From Moniliella sp. 'wahieum' (lineage: Eukaryota > Basidiomycota > Moniliellomycetes > Moniliellales > Moniliellaceae): a DNA stretch of 64,000 nt. Each line of letters begins with the position of its first letter. Positions within the stretch are counted from its first letter, which is position 1. Both the position numbers and the translations under genes were made by a program. The notes beneath the pieces are model-generated. The model was not told where the DNA came from. It did not search any database and saw only the letters and a program-made list of their open reading frames with translations. Below, in pieces: positions 54,539-64,000 of this stretch. Where the stretch lies: NCBI GenBank assembly GCA_003971905.1, contig RSEE01000002.1, positions 124,001 to 188,000 on the forward strand, read 5' to 3'.

Positions 54539-56490
54539 TTAATCACAGCCAGGTGGCCTGCCATCCCATTGTGCCCGCCAAGGGCAGAGGCAGGCGGCCA
54601 TGCCGTTGTCGCAACAGGCTAAGTAGGTCCTCCCGCACAGGCGCTGGCAGGGCAAGGGGATGGACGAGGCGGAAGCCATGTCGGAAGTAGCAGCGGTCGC
54701 AGACGCAGTTGCAGTTGCAGTCGCAGACGAGGGTCGGAAGAGAAGCTTGACAGCAGGTGCGACGCGCATCACGCGAGCGGAACTGGTGTTGGCCGCCACA
54801 TAACTCAGTGGTTGGAAGAGCCAGATCTATCGCCACAGGGGTCAGTTTGCCGTCCCAAGCACCGAAGGAAGGCAAGACGTACCTTGGCCTCAGGCCCACT
54901 GGTGTCATCCGGGGAAGTGCCATCGTCAATGAGTTGGACCCGACGCTCGGCGCCTAGGTCGCATGTAGCTGCCAACAGAGCTGCCATGCGGGAGGCAAAC
55001 GTAGTGGTCGCTGCGACACCCTCGCGGGTCTCCGGCGACGGAGTAAGAGAAACGTAAGCCCGGCCAAGGTAGCAACGCGCTTCATCGTCCTGTCCTGCGT
55101 CTGGTGCGCCTTGTTGCTCAGCTCGGCCCAGAAAGGCATGACATGCCGCACAGTGTAACAGTGCACCCTGCAGAGAGAGACGAGATCAGCCAATCGTTTC
55201 TTCACCATAATGAGAAGGGAATGTGTCCAGTGGTAGTGACCCGTGACATGGGACTGGAAGACAAGAGGAAATCCTCCACCTTCGCCCCACGCCCCCCTAC
55301 TGACCTAGAGGCGGTAGGTGTATTCCACTGGCAGAAAGTCTCAACGGCTTGGCGGGCAAAGCCCCCGGCCATTCAGCCCACTGGATTCTCTTGGACCACT
55401 GTATCGCCTGACCGCGCTGGGAGGAGGTGCGGGCAGGCTTCTTATGGGTCCGAGCAGGAGAGGGGAGAAGAAAGACGTACCTTGGAGCCGGGGAGCCAGC
55501 GTACCGAACCAGGTCGCAAGTCGGCCACTTTGGGTACCAACCAGAACTCCGACGCAAACACCGTCGTCGCATGGGGCGTGTTCGTCGTAGCGTGCACCCC
55601 GTCTCGATCGGGATAGAGAACTTGCTTGCCTCGCTGGACAGTGCGGTTGATCAATTGATCTTCATGGCACATCCATGCGTCTACCAATTCTTCCCATCCA
55701 GCTGCCGGGAGAGGAAGCAGGCGCCTGCCTTCCTCGTGCGGCAGTAACGGCGCCTCGCACTTTCCACAGAGGCAATCGGTCAATCGTTTAGGCAGCTCCG
55801 CTAGACCCATCATGTCGCCTTCGTGGGCCTCGGGTGCAGCCCGGCCAGCAGAGGGAGTACACGCGATCTTGGCCTGCAAGGGCTCGGCCGCTGTACCTTT
55901 GCCACTGAGCGCAATGGAAAAAGGCTCAGTCTGTCCGCGTGCAGGTCAGTGTGAGCAGGAGGCTGGATACGGATAGTTTCCTCCTTCTCGGCCCCAGCAC
56001 CAGCACCCGGTGCCAAGAAAGAAACACAGATCTCAATCGGGCCTTGGGATCCCGCAGCAATACGAGCGGTGGCAGTCAGGGGAGTAGGTCCACTTTCCTT
56101 GGCCCAGAGGAGCACAAGGAGCGTGTGAAGGTGGACCTGCCACTCAACGTACACCTCGAACGCTGCAACAGGAGTAAGTGCTACCTCGGGGGATGTGGGA
56201 GATGTGACGGGAGAAGAAGAGGAGGCAACATGCCCAGTCGGGGGGGGTTGCTGTTGCGCAGAGCCCAAGGTAGTCGATGGTAAGGCACCTTCCAAGGCGC
56301 CAGCTGAGGCCTCAGTGACAGACCCAACAGCGGCTGGGCTACACGCTGATGATGGAACCTGCGAGGTATGCACCGAAAGCTGTGAGGCACGAGCCAGCGG
56401 CAGTCGCGACGCCGCATTAACCGGTGGCTGGGAGTGGGAATTGAACCGCGAGGCCAGCTTGCTCGCCTTGCGCTTGGACTGGAAATCCAT
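54539..56490 (-). CDS. UBE3D-like (HECT_2) E3 ubiquitin-protein ligase
   Basis: I chose the ATG at 56490 (MDFQSKRKASKLASRFNSHS), followed by a disordered stretch. The N-terminal beta domain starts at AAFEVYVEWQVHLHTLLVLL (about 56180). The middle is the best evidence: CLCGKCEAPLLPHEEGRRLL and LPAAGWEELVDAWMCHEDQL (about 55660-55740), typical of E2-binding UBE3D proteins, where a CxC/CxxC cluster precedes a W-x-E-L-V-D-x-W-x-C-H block. Next, after one or two introns (about 55270-55480), come LLHCAACHAFLGRA and YLGRAYVSLTPSPET. The C-terminal strand RVAPAVKLLFRPS follows at about 54740, and the stop is at 54539. Known for the family: binds E2 enzymes and degrades specific substrates (UBE3D in animals, Ipa1 in yeast). 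The exon structure was only partly resolved. Confidence 0.65.
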
Positions 56491-56608
56491 GGCCGATGGG
56501 ACCTGGGAGTGGGAAAGGCTGGCTTGGCGTTTATGCGGGAATGAAAGGGTAATGGCTCGGGCCAAGTGAAGTTTGCCGTGACGCAACCGGTTCCGTGAGC
56601 CGGAGGGC

Positions 56609-57759
56609 TCAGTATTCCACGACGCAGGCACACCGCGGGAATCGAGAGCTCTGACCGCTTGCCCGTGCCCCGCAGTCGGTCAACCAAGGTACTCGCCTCG
56701 CGGAGAGCAGGGGGGATCTCACGATGGGAGACGCGGGTTGGATTCGGCTGCCTGCTGACGGCGCTGAGTTGGGAGAGGTATGAAATTTAGGCGGAGAAGC
56801 ACGTTGCTGGTCCAAATTGCGGCCGAATCGCTCGAGACAGTCGAAAAGATGGAGGGTATCTTGGTCTTCCGCCAAGGACAGCTGTGGTGGCGCAGTACGT
56901 GGGGCACGGGCCGAGCTGGTAGTCCGCTCTCCTTTGGCAAGCATTGGCTCGGGTATGATTGGGTGCGAAGATGGCGAGGAGAGAGGGCAGGTGGGCGAGC
57001 ACGTTGACCTTCAAGACGGTTGGACGAAGCGGCTTGCAGCTGAGTGAGGAGCTGGTCCAGCTGCTGGTCCATCCAAGGCTGGCCGTCTCCAGGGGAGACT
57101 GCGGTCGGATGGGCAGACTTGCTGGAGGAGCGACGAAAGCGGGTGACCATCCCGTTGATCGGTGGACGCAGTCGGATGCGAGTTGGGGGCAGACTCGAAT
57201 GCCGTCTGGGCATCTCTCCTGGGGGGGCAAGGCGCGCTGGTTGTCCATGCGTGCGCGCGTGGCGACAATGCGCTCGATTGCTGCGTCGAGCGCACGGTCA
57301 TCCCGCTCCTCCAGCGAGGAGATGGGACAGGCGATCGATGGAAGAGGGTCGGACATGCGATGGAATGCAGGCCAAGTAGTAACAGAATGATGCGGATCGT
57401 CCTCAAAGCCATCGTCGTCCAGAGCAGAATCCAGGTCGGACACAGAGGCAAGAGAGGCGGACTTGGTGGAGACGACGCCAACGTGGGGGTGGAAAGCGGT
57501 GTGCTTGAGAGCGGACTGGATGTCCGCATCGGACGCACCATCGGCAGCTGTGTCGAGGGGGGCAGAGGGAGAGGATGGTCGTCTGGGTCGGACAGCGTGT
57601 CGCTGGACGGGTGCAGCGCATACTCGATCCAGGCGGTTGTCAGAGGTTGGGGCGGGGGCGAGAGGGGGGAAACCGCGAGATCGGAGCCGGCGAGACGGCG
57701 AGCAAGCGCAAGCGCTTCCCCGCTGCTGCGGGCAGGGGCGGGACGGTCTGCGTGGCCAT
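56609..57759 (-). CDS. Uncharacterised disordered protein, possibly the N-terminus of the UBE3D-like gene
   Basis: The ATG at 57759 gives MATQTVPPLPAAAGKRLRLL. The frames then show a Ser/Asp-rich stretch (STKSASLASVSDLDSALDDD), SSLEERDDRALDAAIERIVA, a glutamine helix (MDQQLDQLLTQLQAASSNRL) and DTLHLFDCLERFGRNLDQQR, with a last block VDRLRGTGKRSELSIPAV near 56640-56690. About four frame changes occur. The composition suggests disorder with short helices and I recognise no domain. Coding character continues past 56609 into the next gene without a clear stop in the best frame, so the two may be one protein of more than 900 residues. Confidence 0.4.
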
Positions 57760-59294
57760 GAGCGACCGTGGATGGTCAGCGACTAGGGGCTGCCCGCGGT
57801 CGACTGGATGGCGGAGGCGGAGCCGTGGCAGCCACAGCGGAGCCCAAAGCCCAGAAAACCCACAAAAGAAGCGCGCGAGCCAGTTGAAATGCTCTGTATC
57901 TCCGTGCTTGGAGCCATGGCAGGGGGCAGTGTGGTGTCATGCACCATGCATCATGCATCATGGCTGCCACACCCTCCACATTTTAACTTTCAAATGACGT
58001 GTGATCATCCATCATCAATCATCTGCATCAGCTGCCTGTTGTGCGCCCAGCCAGACCCAGCCCACCAGCCGACGTCACCGGTTATGCAGACCGGCCTCCG
58101 CAGCCTGCGTTATTGCCCGTGCAAATGGTGGGCACGGACGTGCACCATGCCGGGGGGGTCCATCATGCGAAAGTCCCCAGACCGTCGCAGAGGAAGTTGT
58201 TCCCTTGGACGAGATGCGGCTGATGCGGCCCGAATGGAGTTCGACTCGAACCAGGACTCAGACGGAGGATAAGTGAACGCCGGTACTAGGAGTTGCCTCT
58301 CCCCCCTCTCGGCGCATACGGAAACGCCCTCATTAGTAATCATTCCTCCCGAAGGGGGCAACCTCAGCTGCGCCTTGACCAGCTACAAGATGAGTACGCT
58401 GAAGTGAACCTGGCGGGGAGGTGAACAAAGTCCAAAAAGTGGACCGTGGACCGCAGGACCAAGAAAGAGATAGGAGTGCGGCACTTTCTTCCTCTACCCC
58501 GATGTCCTACCACACACGATCTGCCTTCGTGTCGACCCCCCCCCCGAGGAACATCCGTTGTAATCGATAATCAGGCCCACTTTGTCCCGAGCGCATTCCT
58601 GCAGGAGGTGCGCAGAAGGCCACCAGCGTACTGCTATGGCGTCCCGTTGTAACCCCCTTCTTTCATTTTCGTCTCCGATTCCTTGGTCTACGTTAGTACG
58701 GATGCGTTGGCCCAGGGCGCAACTGGCGACCTTTGCGCTCCCTGAGTCTAGTTACGTATCCGCCGTCGGGTCGGGGGTGAGAGAGTACCGGACAAAGGAG
58801 AAATGATTACTGATTGCTTTAGAGGACGAAGATGAAGTTGCCAAGCGCTCTTAACTCAACTATGATCTCTCAACTCATAACTCAACCGTGACGCATGGCG
58901 GGAGATGACTTGACTCTATCAGTGTCACTTAGCAGGACCAACCTATGAATGGGAACCAGTCCAACAACCAACCAAGAGGGGGGGGGGCAGCTGTTGGGCC
59001 CGTGGGACCGGCATTGGTATAAATTTGTTCTCGAGCTTGAGGTGATCGAGTGCGGAGGGGCCAGAGGGCCAAGGTGAAATGCTGAACCGAGAGAAGAATG
59101 CGAGGAGGAAACAGGGAAGGGTGTATGCCAGTAATACTAATAAGTAACAGCCTGGATCGAGGCGGAAGAGGAGAGGAAAGGCCAAGTCGAAAGCGTAAGT
59201 GGAAGTGGAAGCGTAAGCGCACATCACATGGTATATATGGTGCGCCCCTTGAGAGTCGGATCATCGACACGGGTAAAAACACACAGTTGCGTGT
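57760..59294. other. Intergenic region, no gene recognised
   Basis: It carries the heptamer array CATGCAC-CATGCAT-CATGCAT (57938-57962). Frames at 58000-58400 and 58900-59290 lack motifs. Confidence 0.45.
57938..57962. repeat. Heptamer array CATGCAT
   Basis: The units CATGCAC, CATGCAT, CATGCAT and CATGG follow with an exact 7-nt step and the palindrome ATGCAT. Confidence 0.85.
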
Positions 59295-60847
59295 CTAGGG
59301 GAAACTGCCCTGGAGCTGGGCCTGGAGCTGGACCTGGGCTTGCAGCTGGGTCTGGGTGTTGAGGTGGGCTAGGAACGCCACCTGGACCTGGTCTTGACGT
59401 TGAGCTTGGGCGAGGGTAAAGGCCTGCGCGTACATCTGCGCCTGGGCCTGGGTGCGGGCCTGGGCCTGAGAGCGCAGCAGCGCTTCAAAGTGCAACCGCA
59501 GCTGGGACTGCAACGTAGCTTGCATGGGACCAAGTCAAGGGCACACGAGTGCGCGGGGCGGACGCTAGCATCTCCGGCTGAGTATGCAAGGTCTGTTGAG
59601 CCGCGGTGACAATGTCCAGAAATCCCCTCAGCAACTTACCCTCCAAGGAGGCGGCGAATGGGACGAGGGCAGCGGGAGGGAATTGCGGCGCGCCCTCGGT
59701 GGCATGTAGCTGAACTGACAAGTCGGCACCACGCTCGGCACGGCAGAATGCGACCCAACCTCCGTGGTGGCCAGTGGGGCGAACGGTGAGGTGGGCGGGG
59801 TGGGCAAGGCGTAGGTCATGAGCGGGGCAGTAGAGGGTAGGGGCGAGGCTTGGTTCTCCTGCTGATCCGTGACCGGTTGCATGGCTGCGATCGGGGCGGG
59901 GGCAGGACCTAGCTCGTTCTGCACCGCGTTATGGGGAGGGAACGAGCGAGGCGAATCATACGGTTGATCTCGCGCGTTCGAAACTCGAGCAACGTCTTGG
60001 CCCGTGCTCTAAACTGGGTCAACTCGTATGGGCGGACGAGAATGGAGTAGCCAAGCCCCCGCCAGAAGGCCAGTTCCATTTGCGTCACTGCCAATGGCGA
60101 TGCAGTTGGGACAGAGAGGCCCAGGTCTTGGCGGTGTACGTGTGGTCTTCCAGCAGCTTGTTGGCCAAGATCAAAGCGGATACCGAGGCCCGGTACTCGA
60201 CGCCCACCACGTCGGCTGTCATGTGGGGCTGACGGCATTTGAAGCGGTACAACAGCACTCTGTCGAGAGCACAAAGGCATACATCAAACAGTCAGGAAAC
60301 AATCGAAGCCAACCTCAGTTATAATCAAGGGACAGCAACGTACAGTGCCGTATATAGCGTCTCTGTCGTCACACGAAGCGAACGAAAGAGGTCACGAGTG
60401 CAAGTCACAAAGGCCGGACTGGGTTGGAAGCGGCGCAGGACCCCGCGCACATTCGCGGTTGGGCTGCGATTGCGGCCGACATGGGCTCGGTGGCGAGGAG
60501 AGGTGGGGAGGGCCCATGCGTGAGGGAGAGGAAGGCGGCGTGGGACTCGGCCGAGAGGGGCAGGTGGGTAGGAGTGGGGGTGAACCAGAGCAAGCAGACC
60601 ATCTGGCAGAACCACTGGGCGAGCTGGTGGAGGACTGGGGGGACGGGTGGGGCGAAAACGCTTGCATGGCGGTTCGAGTCCGCGCGGCCATTGGGAAGAG
60701 GGCCGGGGCGCTGCAGGGGGGCTGCTGTGGTAGCGGCCATGACGGAAAGGATGGGGGAGGCAAGTCGAGGGCAGGGCAGGGTGTGCGGCGGCGCAGGAGG
60801 GGGAAGAGCGCGGCGGGGGCGCCGGACCCGGCGGCGGGGGCGGACAT
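59295..60847 (-). CDS. Pho80/Pcl-type cyclin with glutamine-rich tail
   Basis: It starts at the ATG at 60847 (MSAPAAGSGAPAALFPLL). After a Pro-rich region comes LAQWFCQMVCLLWF, an equivalent of the first cyclin helix, and LRRFQPSPAFVTCTRDLFRS. An intron ends near 60263. The main cyclin segment reads VLLYRFKCRQPHMTADVVGV, RASVSALILANKLLEDHTYT and AKTWASLSQLHR. One base appears to be missing at about 60096; past it follow PLAVTQMELAFWRGLGYSIL and VRPYELTQF. NKLLEDHTYTAKTW and the MEL..F...L.Y block are hallmarks of Pho85-partner cyclins. Such cyclins activate Pho85-type kinases in phosphate, glycogen or cell-cycle control. The C-terminal 200 residues are Pro-rich, then Gln/Ala-rich, built from Gln-Ala/Gln-Val/Gln-Leu dipeptides (59300-59480), stop at 59295. 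Confidence 0.85.
59300..59480 (-). repeat. Gln/Ala-encoding low-complexity repeat
   Basis: The DNA repeats degenerate CTGGGCCTG/CTGGAGCTG-type units. On the minus strand this encodes QAQ, QLQ, QVQ and QTQ units at the end of the cyclin gene. Confidence 0.75.
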
Positions 60848-61119
60848 GAGAGAAGGGGGAGGAGGAGGTGGTGGGAGGCGGCAAGGGAGAAGACCAAGTG
60901 GTATATTATACCTGCTAGTCAGTATGTCGCAGTCGGCGCCCAGTGGGCACATGCCCAGTGCCGCGTGCCGAGTGCGTCGCGCCTAGTGGCTATGGCGCCC
61001 AGCGGGGAGGCAGCGCAGCGTGGCACTGGGCTTGTGCGTGTCGAACGCAGACAGGCTGCTGTGGTGCGGGGGCAGGGCGAGCGGTGAGGTCTTAGATGTG
61101 CACCGTCAATGTGAGATCC

Positions 61120-61140
61120 CAGATCTCAGATCTCAGATCT
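61120..61140. repeat. Three exact copies of CAGATCT
   Basis: The palindrome AGATCT plus C is repeated three times without error. Confidence 0.9.
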
Positions 61141-62196
61141 GGCACCAGCGGAGCACAAGCGCACCGCCGCACGGGGCGCAAGGCGCGCCAGGCGCCCGCT
61201 TGGCTGTGGAGGGCGGCCCGCGGCGTGCTGCTCCTCGCCTCGGCTGGCCGAGTGACGCATTCAGGCCGGGGCGCGGAGGCCGGGGGCGCGCGCTGCGCCA
61301 GCGGAGCGACGGGGAGCAGGCGGGGCAAGCAGCGCCAGCCGGGCAAGCACAGGCAGTCCGCAAGCATCCCACACGATCGCTGCTGGCCCCGCTTATCCAA
61401 GAGCGTACCCGACCCACAATTCTCTCAGGCGCTACGCGCTACGCGTTAATCACCGCGCAGTTCGCTTTGCCCCAGGGCAGCCTCCCAACAAGCGCGTGTG
61501 CATGTGAGATCATCGATGCTATCACAATGCTGCGTGTTCGGTGCGGCGTGGTGCATCTTGCATGGGGCAGGACACGGGGGTTCCAGCTGCCCTCGTGCGG
61601 CGCCCCCTTGCCCATCGCGCATGCCTGCTCCAGCAGTGCAGCAGCAGGCACCGCGCATGAGCAGCAGGGGGGCAGTGTGGAGAGAAGCGCTGGTGGCCAC
61701 CGTGACTCGGTAGTGCCTAGCGCAGCCTAGTGGCTGCCGCCGCAGCCGGCGCAGGGACGCATCGCTGGGCCACTCGGCGCGTCTCCCTGCTACTCCGCCC
61801 CCGCCAGCGCCCCGGGCAGCACACAGCATGTGCATGGACCCACCACACGCATCGTTTGGCGCCGCCTCCACGCGAGACGCCGGTCGGCCGTGCCGTGTGA
61901 CAGTCGCATGGGGGCGTGTGAGTAAGTACTTATCGCTTCTCGCTTCTAGGCGCTCACCCATCCCCCGTTCTCCGCCTCTCTGCGGAGCGCATGCGCTGCG
62001 CTCCCAACCTGCACGCTCCCAGCCTCAAGCTTTCGCCAGCGACATGCGGCTCCCTGCCCCTCCAGCCTGGATTCGGTGCGCTCGCTAATCGATAACTCAT
62101 CGTTCTGCGTAGCTGTGCACAGGAAGCTTGAAGCGACAGCCACCATTGTGCGCACGAGGCTGTACATATCGTAGCCACAACGGAGGCGTGGTGTAT

Positions 62197-62224
62197 ACTG
62201 AGTACTGAGTACTGAGTACTGAGT
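62197..62224. repeat. Four exact copies of ACTGAGT
   Basis: The units give AGTACT palindromes every 7 nt. Confidence 0.95.
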
Positions 62225-62230
62225 CCGCAG

Positions 62231-62256
62231 TTACTAGTTACTAGTAACTAGTTACT
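62231..62256. repeat. TTACTAG heptamer array
   Basis: The units TTACTAG, TTACTAG, TAACTAG and TTACT follow with a 7-nt step. The array lies six bases after the ACTGAGT array, so two different palindromic heptamers are adjacent. Confidence 0.93.
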
Positions 62257-62730
62257 GCGCATCTCTCCACTGATTAAATTAATGAACGTGAGCGTGTGAG
62301 CACACGGCACAGGAGCTAATGCGCTGCCGCGCTGACGACGCCTGGAAGCTACCCAGGCAAACGAGGAGCAAACACGCTTCTGTGAGGCGTCGCTGCACAG
62401 GCACCAGTGATGTATGATGCATGATGATGCGCAGCAAAGCGCGCAGACGCCGCACAGAGCGCACAAACAAACCCGCACGGAAACACAAGCGCAAATAGCG
62501 TTGGGCCCCCAAATACATACCCACCCTACCCACTCTACTTGGCCGCCACTCCAACTGGGCTCTCGGAACCTCCCTGGTGGAGGAGACACAAATCCAAGAT
62601 GCTGCTGATACAGCACGATACATCAGGCCATGGCGCAAGACTCGGCTACTCATCCTGAACTGCTGAATTCAACTGGCGCGCAAGCTAATAAACGAGAGCG
62701 ACGGACCGTTCCTCCCACTCAGCCCGGGCA

Positions 62731-62815
62731 CCTGAGCCTCAGGCCTCAGGCTGAGGCGCTGAGGCCCCTCTCTGAGATCCGAGAATCTGAGATTTGAGGA
62801 TCTGAGGGTTCTGTG
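62731..62815. repeat. CCTCAGG/CTGAGGC and TCTGAGA palindromic tract
   Basis: CCTCAGG, CTGAGGC and GCTGAGG words alternate, then TCTGAGA, TCTGAGAT and TCTGAGGG follow. The step is about 7-8 nt and less exact than the other arrays. Confidence 0.75.
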
Positions 62816-64000
62816 GCCTCACGCTGCCTCAGCCGGATTGCGCTGTAGCGGAATGCTCTGGCTGAGTATCAAGTGTACTTCTCACACGCTGAAGAGCAGT
62901 TCAATGTTGCCCGCTCATCTGTTGGCGGTGGGCGGCGCATCGTACAACGCTTGAAGGAACTGTTGGGTGAAAACCCCCGCGCAATATAGGAGAGGAACTT
63001 TCTGTCGAAGCCATGGGGGGATTTGTTTATCATGGGTGTGGCTGAACCGGCGTAGCAGGGCGCAGTGCGTATATCGATTAGCACCCGCGGCTTCCACGGC
63101 GCCCTCAGCATCTCGATCTTGAAGCTTGAAGCGTATTATTCATCGATGATCATTCGATCATGGCCAATAGCATGGCGGGGAAAACGCATCCAACGATATG
63201 TGGATCCATCGCTTCGAGCTTCGCTGGAAGCTGGGCGTCCAAGGTGTTCCAACAAACGGAGAAGAGCCGGGTGGACCGGGGTGGTCGAGGGGGAATGGGT
63301 TTTCATTGGAAGTTCGAATTGGCACTTTGGCTCCAAGGCCACGCCACCCCACGCTGCGCCACCAACCGAGAGGCGGGGAAACGAGCTTAATGAGCAACTG
63401 GCTTCCTCGAGCCTGTGCACACACCACAGCAAAAGACGGGGTTCGAATGATAAATGAATTAATGAGTCAAGAGTCCAGCCATTGAACGATGTGGGTTGCA
63501 CGGTTTGTCGGGCTACACACGCAATTCCAAGCGGTAAAAAGCAGTAGTGTGCGCCCCGTTGCATCTATGCACGGGTGCTGGGGCGCTAGGCAGCACCGAA
63601 AAGGAATGCGTACTGAATACGGGGTGGTGGGAACTTATTTCCGGTTCCCCGTCCGCGCCACAGCGGTCATTATCATTGTGCCAGAGACCAAAATGTAACC
63701 CGAAATACGCCGCGCCAAGCCTGCGTTGGTCAGCTTTGCATGGCCCCAGGGGAGTAACTAGTAATTCCTGATCGATTATCGAGATTATCGATTATTTCAA
63801 GCTGCAGCAGGTTCAGTCCGGGGACGTTGTACACACCAGCGCCATGCCTAGCATGATGCATGACCACCTGTGGCCACCTGGCCTCACTAACCTCTTAACA
63901 TTACTATTGGAACCAGGTCTCGTACAGTGTCTTTAAAGCTGTGCCACGAGAGGAAAGGCTTGGAGCCAGTGTCTCCTCGACGGGTAAATATGTCCCACCT

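Larger units (their letters stand above)
60848..64000. other. Gene-free region rich in short palindromic arrays
   Basis: No conserved protein was recognised in 3.1 kb. Base composition swings from very GC-rich (61.0-61.9 kb) to balanced. It contains arrays at 61120-61140, 62197-62224, 62231-62256, 62731-62815 and 63119-63132, and an ATCGATTATCGAGATTATCG word near 63773. Confidence 0.5.

Noticed and set aside
60665..60690. Possible tRNA T-loop (GGTTCGAGTCC)
   Set aside because: It lies within the cyclin coding region and has no acceptor stem or anticodon arm around it.

Overview
The window looks like nuclear DNA of a basidiomycete-type fungus. The evidence is gene content (Pho85-type cyclin, Vps23/TSG101, L1-domain ribosome-biogenesis factor, Yippee protein, peroxisomal beta-oxidation enzymes), short introns of about 50-100 nt with GTRNGT donors and CTNAC branch points just before the acceptor, and a chromodomain Ty3/Gypsy retrotransposon. 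The species cannot be told from the sequence.

Layout. 1-8 kb: a short-chain dehydrogenase, a Cic1/Utp30-like L1-domain protein, an RRM protein and glycerol kinase. 10.5-17.4 kb: one complete-length Ty3/Gypsy chromovirus with LTRs, a 5-bp target duplication, gag and pol, followed by a decayed transposon-like gene (17.7-19.8 kb). 20-34 kb is gene-poor: two zinc alcohol dehydrogenases, one small two-exon membrane protein, a candidate multi-intron transcript, a dispersed repeat in two copies, a double GC hairpin and many short tandem repeats. 34.8-61 kb is gene-dense: HEN1-like small-RNA methyltransferase, a tentative LURP-one/tubby-like protein, a Yippee protein, a divergent peroxisomal pair (acyl-CoA oxidase and SCPx-type thiolase ending in SKL), a UbiC-like protein, Vps23, a J-domain protein, a UBE3D-like E3 ligase and a Pho80/Pcl-type cyclin. 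61-64 kb holds only short repeats.

Two features run through the whole window. First, nearly every recognisable gene is broken by single-nucleotide frame changes, often where one base restored in a homopolymer run recovers a conserved motif. The two LTRs also differ in part by homopolymer length. This looks mainly like uncorrected indels in the assembly, not gene decay, so coordinates and frames below are those of the sequence as given. Second, the intergenic DNA carries many short arrays with an exact 7-nt step, most built from a 6-nt palindrome plus one base, with a different palindrome at each locus (ACTAGT, AGTACT, AGATCT, ATGCAT, AAGCTT). I know of no described element that explains this, and it is the most unusual signal here.

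Functionally, the oxidase and thiolase pair would act together in peroxisomal fatty-acid oxidation, glycerol kinase feeds glycerol into central metabolism, and the HEN1 homologue suggests small-RNA silencing in an organism that also carries a chromovirus.
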